7,768 nt of DNA, taken from Desulfovibrio sp. (lineage in GTDB: Bacteria; Desulfobacterota; Desulfovibrionia; Desulfovibrionales; Desulfovibrionaceae). Made by a program: the position numbers and the translations under genes. This document shows, piece by piece, positions 1 to 5,534 of the stretch. Each line of letters begins with the position of its first letter. Within the stretch, counting starts at the first letter, position 1. Under the pieces are notes generated by a model that saw only the letters and a list, made by a program, of their open reading frames with translations, was not told where the DNA came from and ran no database searches. The DNA lies in NCBI GenBank assembly GCA_014804905.1, contig JAAUYX010000021.1:1-7768 (forward strand), given 5' to 3'.

Positions 1-703
1 CCGCCAGAGCGCGCTCCACCTCGGGGTTGAGCTCCACAGGCTCCTCGGCGGCGTTGGCCGCCAGTGCCGCGGGCGCGGCAGCGGCATTCGCCGCAGCCGC
101 GGGGGCCGGAGCAGACGGAGCCGCCGGAGCCGCCTTGTCCTCGGGGCCCGGGGCGGTGGCTGGGGCGGCGCCGTCATAGATGGAGGCCACGGATGCCGCA
201 CCCGTGCCGCTGACAGGCCCGGCGCCCCTGGCCGGAGCCTCGGCCGCGTTCTCAGCCGCGGGGGCCTGGGCCGTCTCCAGCAGCGGGGCAGCCTCGGGCG
301 CGAAGGCCCGGCTCTGGGAGGCCCCGGCCGCGCTGCGGCTGGCGGAAACGAGATTGCGCGAAAGCTGGGCGTACATCATGTCCGCGAGGCCGATACCGCC
401 CGCGCTGGTCATGGACTTGGAAAGCTCCTGGTCATACATGTCCTGCCAGAAGCGCTCCTCCTTGCCGTGCATGAGGCCGCCCTTGGGGATAGTGTTGCGC
501 ATCTCCTGCCACATCTTCTGGATAAAGACCGACTCGAAGCCCTCGCAGGCCTCGCGCAGCTTCTTTTCCTGGGCTTCGGGCGAGAGCTTGCGCCCATTGA
601 TGCCGCCGAGGCCGTTGAGCTTGGCCTGAAGTTCGCGGCGCGACTGGTCGGCAGCGCCGCTCTGGGAGGTCACGAGGGCCGTGGCGTCAAGGGGCGTGGT
701 CAT
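1..703 (-). CDS. flgJ: FlgJ-like flagellar rod-binding protein, C-terminus cut by the window edge
   Basis: Open from ATG at 703 to the left edge, 234 codons visible. Residues about 47-117 form the rod-binding domain of FlgJ: a helix with FESVFIQKMWQEMR at 56-69, FWQDMYDQELSKSM at 85-98 and the closing GGIGLADMMY at 102-111. In the family this part caps and assembles the flagellar rod in the periplasm. After it comes a roughly 100-residue linker (about 121-222) made largely of Ala, Pro and Glu. The last visible residues (EEPVELNPEVERALA) look like the beginning of another folded part, probably a cell-wall hydrolase domain as in many FlgJ proteins, but that is not visible. No signal peptide is seen, as is normal for FlgJ. 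The start lies one base beyond the flgI stop, behind a very strong Shine-Dalgarno site, so it is co-transcribed with flgI. Family identity is confident; the C-terminal enzyme class is unknown. Confidence 0.88.
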   Translation of the reverse strand, partial: MTTPLDATALVTSQSGAADQSRRELQAKLNGLGGINGRKLSPEAQEKKLREACEGFESVFIQKMWQEMRNTIPKGGLMHGKEERFWQDMYDQELSKSMTSAGGIGLADMMYAQLSRNLVSASRSAAGASQSRAFAPEAAPLLETAQAPAAENAAEAPARGAGPVSGTGAASVASIYDGAAPATAPGPEDKAAPAAPSAPAPAAAANAAAAPAALAANAAEEPVELNPEVERALA

Positions 704-704
704 C

Positions 705-1832
705 TTAGATCACCTCCAGGTCCGCATGGAGCGAGCCGGAAACCTGCAAGCTGCGCAGGATGGAAATCAGGTCGCGCGGGGTGGCGCCGATGGCGTTGAG
801 GCCGTCCACCAGCTCCTGCAGGGTCGCGCCTTCCACCATGTGCAGGCGGCGGCTCTCCTCGCGGACATTGATATCCGTCTCGGGCGTGACCACCGTCTGC
901 CCCTGCGAGAAGGGACCGGGCTGCGAGACCTGTTCGTTCTCCTGCACGGTGATTTGCAGGTTGCCGTGGGCCACGGCCGCGCGCGTGATGCGCACGTCCT
1001 TGCCGAGGACCACGGTGCCCGTCTTTTCGTCCACCACCACCTTGGCGGCGGTGTCGGGCGTGACCTCGAGGTTTTCCACCGAGGCCATGAGCGGCACGAG
1101 ATTGTTGCGGTACTGCGGGGGCACGTCCAGGCTCACGCTCATGGCGTCCACGGCGCGGGCGAAGGAGCCGCCCATGGCCGTGTTGAGGCGCTCGGCGATT
1201 TGCTGGGCCGTGGTGAAGTCGCCCACGCGCATGTTGAGCGTGAGCTTGTCCTGCTGGTTGAACTCGAAGGGGATGGCCCGCTCCACGATGCCGCCGCCGG
1301 GGATGAGGCCCACGGTGCTCACGTTCTTGGAGGTGCTCGCCGCCTCGCCGTTGACGGAATAGCCGCCCACGGTGAGCGCGCCCTGGGCGAGGCAGTAGGT
1401 CTTGCCGTCCACGCCCTTGAGCGCCGTCTGGAGCAGCACGCCGCCGAGCAGGGAGGTGGCGTCGCCCACGGAGGAGACGGTCACGTCGAGCCGCGTGCCC
1501 GGCTTGGAGGACACGGGCATCCGCGCCGTCACCATGACCGAGGCCACGTTCTTGACCTTGAGCGCCGAAGAATTGAGCCCGATGCCCATGCGGTCGAGCA
1601 TGTTCTTCATGGAGCTCATGGTGAAGGCCGAATCCTTCTTGTCGCCCGTGCCCGCGAGGCCCACCACGAGGCCGTAGCCGATGAGCTGGTTGTCGCGCAC
1701 GCCGGAGAAGGTGGCGATGTCCTTGATGCGCACGGCCTCGGCCGGAGCGGACCAGCCGAGAATGCTCACGGCCAGGGCCAGCGCCCACAGGCAGCGGAAC
1801 AGCGGCGTCAAAATCTTGAAGAACGATTGCAT
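705..1832 (-). CDS. flgI: Flagellar P-ring protein FlgI
   Basis: A 375-residue protein, the usual family length. FlgI forms the P ring around the flagellar rod in the peptidoglycan layer, acting as a bushing. Residues 1-33 are a Sec signal peptide: K6 and R13, a hydrophobic core around 14-28, and an A-E-A cleavage site at 31-33. The mature protein opens with VRIKDIATFSGVRDNQLIGYGLVVGLAGTGD in two adjoining stretches, typical of FlgI, and ends with LNAIGATPRDLISILRSLQ plus SGSLHADLEVI, matching the family C-terminus. The enteric protein as I recall it has a Cys near the C-terminus (SAGCLRAKLEII); here it is Ser, and the mature chain has a single Cys (in KTYCLAQG), so the enteric intramolecular disulfide cannot form. 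The start at 1832 follows GGAGGGAG at a suitable distance. It appears to be the first gene of a unit driven by a sigma-54 type promoter at 1938-1953; flgJ follows directly. Confidence 0.96.
   Translation of the reverse strand: MQSFFKILTPLFRCLWALALAVSILGWSAPAEAVRIKDIATFSGVRDNQLIGYGLVVGLAGTGDKKDSAFTMSSMKNMLDRMGIGLNSSALKVKNVASVMVTARMPVSSKPGTRLDVTVSSVGDATSLLGGVLLQTALKGVDGKTYCLAQGALTVGGYSVNGEAASTSKNVSTVGLIPGGGIVERAIPFEFNQQDKLTLNMRVGDFTTAQQIAERLNTAMGGSFARAVDAMSVSLDVPPQYRNNLVPLMASVENLEVTPDTAAKVVVDEKTGTVVLGKDVRITRAAVAHGNLQITVQENEQVSQPGPFSQGQTVVTPETDINVREESRRLHMVEGATLQELVDGLNAIGATPRDLISILRSLQVSGSLHADLEVI
708..717 (-). promoter_or_regulatory. Very strong ribosome binding site for flgJ inside the flgI C-terminus
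   Basis: On the minus strand the end of flgI reads GGAGGTGATC followed by TAAG and the flgJ ATG. All ten bases of GGAGGTGATC are complementary to the canonical 3' end of 16S rRNA. The same bases encode the last residues of FlgI (Leu-Glu-Val-Ile). This fixes the flgJ start at 703 and indicates tight translational coupling. Confidence 0.85.
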
Positions 1833-1881
1833 GGATACTCCCTCCGCGCCGTCGGCCCCCTGGCCTCATATTGCGGTGTTC

Positions 1882-1898
1882 CCGCCCGTGCCGGGCGG
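1882..1898 (-). other. GC-rich hairpin in the flgI leader
   Basis: CCGCCCG at 1882-1888 pairs with CGGGCGG at 1892-1898, a 7-bp perfect stem with a 3-base loop. It lies in the roughly 95-base untranslated leader between the proposed sigma-54 start point (about 1927) and the flgI ATG. No U-tract follows it on the minus strand, so it is not a terminator for flgI. It may be a leader structure or simply a product of high GC content. Confidence 0.4.
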
Positions 1899-1937
1899 AC
1901 TTTTGAAGCGGCGCTCTGGTTGTGCTTGCCCCTTATA

Positions 1938-1953
1938 TGCAGAAACCATGCCT
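1938..1953 (-). promoter_or_regulatory. Sigma-54 (RpoN) type -24/-12 promoter for flgI-flgJ
   Basis: The minus strand reads AGGCATGGTTTCTGCA. It has the GG and GC dinucleotides exactly ten bases apart, as RpoN requires, and agrees at 9 of 12 defined positions of TGGCACG-N4-TTGCW. The predicted start is near 1927, giving a leader of about 95 bases before flgI. It lies just past the upstream terminator, which is where a new unit should begin. Many polar-flagellate bacteria use sigma-54 for rod and ring genes. The activator binding site was not identified. Confidence 0.65.
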
Positions 1954-1956
1954 AGA

Positions 1957-1988
1957 ATAAAAAACGGCCGCCCCCGAAGGAACGGCCG
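1957..1988 (-). terminator. Intrinsic terminator after flgM
   Basis: On the minus strand, CGGCCGTTCC (1988-1979), loop TTCG (1978-1975) and GGGGCGGCCG (1974-1965) form a 10-bp stem: eight Watson-Crick and two G-U pairs, closed as C(UUCG)G, an exceptionally stable tetraloop. Six U residues (1964-1959) follow. It begins 40 bases after the flgM stop codon and separates the flgM unit from flgI. Confidence 0.88.
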
Positions 1989-2028
1989 CATTCTTGACGG
2001 ATTTTTGTGCCTGATGTGGTGAGCCCGC

Positions 2029-2361
2029 TCACACGATGCGGAACAGGGAAGGCTCCTCGCGCACGAGGCTCTCGGCGATGGCCTGGGCGTCGATGTTGTA
2101 GGTGCCGTTGGCCACCTGCTCGCGCAGCTCGGCCACGCGGTCCGCGCGCACGTCGGGCGTGTTCTGGGCGGTGCGGCGCGCCTCGGTGAGCAGGAGGGCG
2201 TCGCGCGAAACGCTGATGGTGTCGCCGCCCGCGGGAGATTCCTCAGCGGGCCTCGCCCGGCCCGTGGCGGCCTCGCCGCTCTTGTCCACCCCTCCGGTCC
2301 CGGCGCTCGTGGCATAAGGGTCAAGCAGGGGGTAGCCCATACCGGCATTGCGGATTTCCAT
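2029..2361 (-). CDS. flgM: Anti-sigma-28 factor FlgM
   Basis: A 110-residue protein. FlgM binds sigma-28 (FliA) in the cytoplasm and is exported through the finished hook-basal body, which releases sigma-28 for late flagellar genes. The C-terminal part carries the family signature: VRADRVAELREQVANGTYNI at 71-90 followed by DAQAIAESLV at 91-100, the two sigma-binding helices around the G-T-Y turn. The N-terminal 65 residues are rich in Gly, Ala, Ser and Pro and probably disordered, as expected for an exported FlgM. The frame is open further upstream, but the start at 2361 is chosen because AAGGAG sits six bases in front and the upstream extension overlaps another gene. It is 73 bases downstream of the FlgM-associated gene and upstream of a clear terminator, so the two probably form one sigma-28 driven unit, giving the expected feedback loop. 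Confidence 0.93.
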   Translation of the reverse strand: MEIRNAGMGYPLLDPYATSAGTGGVDKSGEAATGRARPAEESPAGGDTISVSRDALLLTEARRTAQNTPDVRADRVAELREQVANGTYNIDAQAIAESLVREEPSLFRIV

Positions 2362-2367
2362 TCTCTG

Positions 2368-2393
2368 CTCCTTCAGCAGGGCTCCTGCCCTGC
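2368..2393 (-). promoter_or_regulatory. Hairpin with AGGA loop next to the flgM Shine-Dalgarno site (possible CsrA site)
   Basis: On the minus strand GCAGGGC (2393-2387) and GCCCTGC (2382-2376) form a perfect 7-bp stem that shows AGGA in its four-base loop (2386-2383). Two bases after the stem lies the flgM Shine-Dalgarno AAGGAG (2373-2368). A GGA in a hairpin loop plus a second GGA overlapping the ribosome binding site is the usual layout of CsrA/RsmA targets. The structure is seen directly; CsrA binding is inferred. No csrA gene is in the window. Confidence 0.45.
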
Positions 2394-2434
2394 GGCGGGT
2401 CTCATGCTGGGCGGTCGCACCCGGCCGTCCGTGT

Positions 2435-2881
2435 TCAGCAGACAGCCTCGTGCCGCCTTGGCCGCTCCAACATGCTCTGGTCAACTTTCTGGCGCGTGAT
2501 GCGCCACAGGGCATGTCGGGCGCGCCGTTCTTCCTCCGCGCTGAGAGGCCGCTGGCCGTCAGGCCCGATGGCCACGATGCGGAGCCGCGCCCCCGGCGGG
2601 TAGGTGAAGCCCACTTCGAGGCCCATGGCCTCGCTGAGCTCCGCGCGGATGTCCTCCACCACGGGATTGGCGCTTCCCGTGAATATGAGGGTGTCATACA
2701 ATTCCCGTGCCACTTTCTCCACAAAGACACGGCGATTGACGGAAGGGTCCGGGTCCTGGGGCTTTTCCCCCGCTGCCAGGCGCCGCTTTACGCGGAAACG
2801 GGCCAGACGCCGCGCCGCGAGCAGTTGCTGCTCATAGCTCTGGAGCATGATCCGCATTTGCAGGGTGTGCATATCAGGCAT
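2435..2881 (-). CDS. FlgM-associated conserved protein of unknown function (DVU0524-like)
   Basis: A 148-residue soluble protein without signal peptide or membrane segment. From memory it resembles a small Desulfovibrio family annotated as FlgM-associated (DVU0524 type); its biochemical function is not known to me. Residues about 5-38 are a highly charged, Arg/Leu/Gln-rich helix that could form a coiled coil. The middle (VFVEKVARELYDTLIFTG, around 52-69, then NPVVEDIRAELSEAMG) is a helical core. A beta-type segment with FTYPPGARLRIVAIG follows, then a basic helical tail (EEERRARHALWRITRQKV). The start at 2881 has AGGA nine bases upstream. An in-frame Met four codons in is possible but has no better site. 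The gene follows directly on a sigma-28 promoter and precedes flgM by 73 bases. A regulatory, chaperone or export partner role for FlgM is possible, but this is only inference from context. Confidence 0.8.
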   Translation of the reverse strand: MPDMHTLQMRIMLQSYEQQLLAARRLARFRVKRRLAAGEKPQDPDPSVNRRVFVEKVARELYDTLIFTGSANPVVEDIRAELSEAMGLEVGFTYPPGARLRIVAIGPDGQRPLSAEEERRARHALWRITRQKVDQSMLERPRRHEAVC

Positions 2882-2901
2882 GAGACACCATCCTGCTGCT
2901 C

Positions 2902-2928
2902 TTTACGGCCCCGGGCGGCAAAACTTTA
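2902..2928 (-). promoter_or_regulatory. Sigma-28 (FliA) promoter for the FlgM-associated gene and flgM
   Basis: The minus strand reads TAAAGTTT (2928-2921), an 11-base spacer, then GCCGTAAA (2909-2902). The sigma-28 consensus is TAAAGTTT-N11-GCCGATAA, so the -35 part is perfect, the spacing exact, and the -10 part matches at six of eight positions. An A-rich stretch lies immediately upstream. The predicted start is near 2895, leaving a short leader that just includes the AGGA of the first gene. The next gene upstream (the MFS gene) ends 114 bases before the first codon. Confidence 0.8.
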
Positions 2929-2994
2929 GACTTTTTTTATGCTTTTTACCGTTGCCGCGCAAGGTTCATCCAACAGTTTGAAATCAATGAAAAA

Positions 2995-4368
2995 TCACTT
3001 CAGGTTCTGCGCCAGCACGCAGGCGATGGCCCCGAGGTTGCACACGCAGAAAATCACCAGGTCCACCCGCATACAGCGCATGAAGCCCGTGAGCGTTGCC
3101 GCATCCACGGGGGCATTGCCGAGGAAGAAGCCCAGCGTCAGGGTAATGACGACCATGTTGCAGAGCTGCCCCGCCGTGCGCACGGCCCCGGTGAGCCCCG
3201 AGGCCTGGCCCACATGGTTCTCGCCCGCGCTTTCAAGGATGATGGCGGTATTGGGCAGCGCGAAGAGGCTCATGCCCGTGCCCAGAAGCGCCTGCGCCAC
3301 AAAGATGAGCGCGAGGGAGGAGTCGAGGCTCAGGCAGGCCGCGGTGGCCAGGCCCACGCCGCACAGGGTCACGCCCACGGCGCTCACCCGCGCGAGGGGC
3401 CAGCTCTTGCACATCCGGGCGGCGAGCGGCGTGGTGAGCGCCTGCACCACGGCCTGGAAGGCGAGCACGAGGCCGGCCTCCTGCACTTCCATGCCCCGCC
3501 CCACCTGAAGATAAAGGCTGAAGAAAAAGAGCGTGCCGAAAAAGGAGCTGTAGTTGACAAAGGCCGCCAGCGAGGAGAGCGCAAAGACGCGGTTTTCGGC
3601 CAAAAGGCGCATGTCGAGCAGCGGATAGCGGCTCCTGAGCTCATGCAGGCAGAAAAAGAGCACAAGGCCCACAAAGGCGCCCAGGAGCACCCAGGCCAGC
3701 GTCGGTCTTTCGGCCAGCTCCGAGGCGCCGAAGGTGAGCGCGATCATGGCGCAGCCGTAAATGGCGCAGCCCGTCATGTCGAAGGGCTGGCCTTCGGCGG
3801 TGCGCCATTCCCGCTGCACAGTGACTTTCATCAATAAAAAGACACCTGCAAAGGCGAGCGCATTGCCCCAGAAGAGCCACTGCCAGCCCATGAGCCCGGT
3901 CACGAGCCCGGCCAGCGGCGGCCCGCAGGCAATGCCCGCATAGACGGCCGCCCCGCTGATGCCGAGATAGGCGGCCCGCTTTTCCGGCGGCGCGGCCGAG
4001 GCCAGCAGCGCGAGGCCGCTCGCGTTGAACATGGCCCCGCCCAGGCCCTGGAAAAAGCGCAGCCCGATAAAGAGCGGCACCGAGCGCACAAAGCCCAGCG
4101 CGGCCCCGCACACGGCAAAGACCGCAATGCCGAGGAGGAAGATATGCCGGTGCCCGAAAATGTCGCCGAGCCTGCCCGAAGCGAGCTGGAACACGGCGAG
4201 GCCCAGGGAATAGAAGGTGCCGATGAGGCTGAGCTGGCGGGCGCTTGCCTCCAGACTCTCGCCGATGGGGGGCAGCACCGCATTCACCCCGGCAAGCATG
4301 AACGGCATACAGAAGAGCGAGGCGCAGATGGCCACGAGCAACGGGCGATGGCTTTTTTCAATGCTCAT
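2995..4368 (-). CDS. MFS exporter, DHA2 (EmrB/QacA) type
   Basis: A 457-residue, very hydrophobic inner-membrane protein with about 14 predicted membrane segments, the size of the DHA2 drug:H+ antiporter group. Motif A is GRLGDIFGHR at 65-74, between segments 2 and 3. A motif-B-like RFFQGLGG lies at 104-111. The antiporter motif C is AGIACGPPLAG at 144-154, followed by GWQWLFWGN (161-169), which matches the W-R-W-I-F-x-N region of the group. The family exports organic cations, drugs or metabolites using the proton gradient; the substrate here cannot be told. The start at 4368 has only a weak AGGCTGG-like site upstream. It follows metF on the same strand by 72 bases with no convincing promoter between, so co-transcription with metF is possible. 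No terminator is apparent after its stop codon. Confidence 0.88.
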   Translation of the reverse strand: MSIEKSHRPLLVAICASLFCMPFMLAGVNAVLPPIGESLEASARQLSLIGTFYSLGLAVFQLASGRLGDIFGHRHIFLLGIAVFAVCGAALGFVRSVPLFIGLRFFQGLGGAMFNASGLALLASAAPPEKRAAYLGISGAAVYAGIACGPPLAGLVTGLMGWQWLFWGNALAFAGVFLLMKVTVQREWRTAEGQPFDMTGCAIYGCAMIALTFGASELAERPTLAWVLLGAFVGLVLFFCLHELRSRYPLLDMRLLAENRVFALSSLAAFVNYSSFFGTLFFFSLYLQVGRGMEVQEAGLVLAFQAVVQALTTPLAARMCKSWPLARVSAVGVTLCGVGLATAACLSLDSSLALIFVAQALLGTGMSLFALPNTAIILESAGENHVGQASGLTGAVRTAGQLCNMVVITLTLGFFLGNAPVDAATLTGFMRCMRVDLVIFCVCNLGAIACVLAQNLK

Positions 4369-4440
4369 GCGGCCAGCCTAGAGGGCGGCGCGCCTCGGGT
4401 CAAGCCCCGGCCAGCCTCCGGGCGGGCGCAGGGCTGTACT

Positions 4441-5310
4441 TCAAAAACCCACTGCCTCGGCGATGCGGCGGCAGAGTCCCGGCTTGTTCAGGGTATAGAG
4501 GTGGATGCCCGGCGCCCCCATGTCCATGAGGCGGCGTATCTGGCGCACGGCAAAGGCCAGCCCGGCCTCGCGCACGGCTTCCGCCCCGCCCGCGGCATGG
4601 GCCTCCTCCAGTTCGAGGTAGAGCTTGCCGGGGATATTGGCCCCGCAGAGGGAGAGCACCCGGCGCAGGGAATCGAGGCTCTGGATGGGCAGGATGCCCG
4701 GCACCACGGGCACGTCGATGCCGTGCTCGCGCAGGCTCGCCACCAGGGCCTCGTATTCGCGCACGTCGAAAAAGAGCTGGGTGATGGCGAAATCCGCCCC
4801 TGCGGCCAGCTTTTCCGCAGTATGCAGCCGGTCAAGGGCGAAGGTGGCGGATTCGGGATGCGGCGCGGGATAGGCGGCCACGCCGATGCCCATGTCGGGT
4901 TCGCACTGGCGGATGAAACGGACGAGCTCGGCGGTATGGCGAAAGGCCCCGCAGGTCGTCTCCCAGGTCTGGCCTTTGGGCGGGTCGCCGCGCAGGGCGA
5001 GCACATTGTCCACGCCGTGGGCGCGCAGCTCGCGCAAAAAGGCGGCGATGTCCTCCGGCTGCGCGCCCACGCAGGTGAGGTGCGCCATGGCCGTAAGGCC
5101 GCGCCGCGCAAGCTCCGCGGTGACGGCGAGGGTGTTGCGCTGGCGCGAGCCGCCGGCACCGTAGGTGACGGACACAAAGAGCGGGGAAAGCGCCCGCAGT
5201 TCCTCCACGGTGGCGTAAAAGGCGGGGAGCTGGCTTTCTTCCGCCGGCGGGAAAAACTCGAGGGAAAAGAAGGGATGCTCCGCCTGGCGGATCAGGGTTC
5301 CGATGCGCAT
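4441..5310 (-). CDS. metF: 5,10-methylenetetrahydrofolate reductase
   Basis: A 289-residue cytoplasmic flavoprotein, close to E. coli MetF (296). It reduces 5,10-methylene-THF to 5-methyl-THF, the methyl donor for methionine synthesis; in anaerobes it can also serve the methyl branch of C1 metabolism. Residues 16-22 (SLEFFPP) carry the catalytic Glu (E18, E28 in E. coli). FVSVTYGAGGS follows at 45-55, HLTCVG at 77-82, and ALRGDPPKG at 105-113 holds the Asp (D109, D120 in E. coli) near the flavin. ITQLFFDV, PGILPI and the terminal IHLYTLNKP complete the family pattern. The frame is open to an ATG at 5403, but 5310 is the start: AAGGAG lies six bases before it, and 5403 lies upstream of or at the transcript start. 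Regulation is by a promoter with an embedded palindrome at 5415-5434. The FAD-binding fold is a single TIM barrel without the C-terminal regulatory domain of eukaryotic enzymes. Confidence 0.96.
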   Translation of the reverse strand: MRIGTLIRQAEHPFFSLEFFPPAEESQLPAFYATVEELRALSPLFVSVTYGAGGSRQRNTLAVTAELARRGLTAMAHLTCVGAQPEDIAAFLRELRAHGVDNVLALRGDPPKGQTWETTCGAFRHTAELVRFIRQCEPDMGIGVAAYPAPHPESATFALDRLHTAEKLAAGADFAITQLFFDVREYEALVASLREHGIDVPVVPGILPIQSLDSLRRVLSLCGANIPGKLYLELEEAHAAGGAEAVREAGLAFAVRQIRRLMDMGAPGIHLYTLNKPGLCRRIAEAVGF

Positions 5311-5363
5311 GGGTCGCTCCTTAAAAGATAAGCTCCGGGAAACTGTCAGTTCCGGCGGCTGAT

Positions 5364-5388
5364 GGCGGGGAGGCCGACGCACCCCGCC
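5364..5388 (-). other. Hairpin in the metF leader
   Basis: GGCGGGG (5364-5370) can pair with CCCCGCC (5382-5388), 7 bp with an 11-base loop, within the roughly 95-base metF leader. A second imperfect inverted repeat (CCGGAACTG against CAGTTTCCCGG, 5336-5356) lies closer to the start codon. Neither resembles a riboswitch I know, and neither has a U-tract. Confidence 0.3.
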
Positions 5389-5411
5389 GCACGTTTCCGG
5401 CACAGAGTATT

Positions 5412-5439
5412 TCTATATCAAGATATATTGATATGTCAA
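5412..5439 (-). promoter_or_regulatory. Sigma-70 promoter of metF
   Basis: On the minus strand the -35 box is a perfect TTGACA (5439-5434), the spacer is 16 bases, and the -10 box is TATAGA (5417-5412). The predicted start is near 5405. The region is strikingly AT-rich compared with its surroundings. Confidence 0.75.
5415..5434. promoter_or_regulatory. Palindromic operator inside the metF promoter (SahR/ArsR-like)
   Basis: ATATCAAGATATATTGATAT is a 20-bp inverted repeat with nine of ten pairs matching. It covers the whole spacer between the metF -35 and -10 boxes, so a bound dimer would exclude RNA polymerase. AT-rich palindromes of this size are typical of ArsR-family repressors. SahR, an ArsR-family regulator responsive to S-adenosylhomocysteine, is known to control metF and related genes in proteobacteria including Desulfovibrio. 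The palindrome is seen; assigning it to SahR is inference. Confidence 0.65.
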
Positions 5440-5456
5440 TCCGAAAGCCCCCTGAC

Positions 5457-5485
5457 TTGCCAAAGCCAGTGACGGGGCTTAAAAT
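5457..5485 (+). promoter_or_regulatory. Sigma-70 promoter of the glycosidase gene
   Basis: TTGCCA (5457-5462), a 17-base spacer and TAAAAT (5480-5485) each match the sigma-70 boxes at five of six positions. The predicted start is about 5492, 43 bases before the chosen ATG. It stands back to back with the metF promoter, with only 17 bases between the two -35 boxes. Confidence 0.6.
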
Positions 5486-5534
5486 CTCGCCAAGGAAAGA
5501 AACGCGGCCCCCGCGCCCGCTTCCCCAGAGTTCC

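Noticed and set aside
1882..1910. Hairpin plus ACTTTTG read as a plus-strand terminator
   Set aside because: There is no plus-strand gene nearby that it could terminate, and the T-run is only four bases.
681..1955. 424-codon plus-strand open frame opposite flgI
   Set aside because: It is a GC-driven shadow: the opposite strand encodes full FlgI with signal peptide and family motifs, and the frame is His/Gly/Arg-rich without any recognisable domain.
2957..2972. Sigma-54-like TTGGATGAACCTTGC upstream of the FlgM-associated gene
   Set aside because: GG and GC are nine bases apart, not the required ten, and a far better sigma-28 promoter lies downstream.
4374..4402. TTGACC-N17-TAGGCT as a promoter for the MFS gene
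   Set aside because: The -10 box matches at only three of six positions, and the transcript would start almost at the ATG, leaving no ribosome site.
4370..4417. Ten-base direct repeat CGGCCAGCCT between metF and the MFS gene (4370-4379 and 4408-4417)
   Set aside because: It is short, imperfectly placed and built from common GC-rich words; probably chance.
4144..5331. 395-codon plus-strand open frame opposite metF and the start of the MFS gene
   Set aside because: It spans two well-identified genes on the other strand and has the composition of an antisense shadow.
5311..5403. Upstream extension of metF to an ATG at 5403
   Set aside because: The start at 5310 has AAGGAG and the conserved N-terminus; 5403 lies at or ahead of the predicted transcript start.
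5311..5405. SAM or other riboswitch in the metF leader
   Set aside because: The leader of about 95 bases has simple hairpins but none of the conserved cores of SAM riboswitches that I know.
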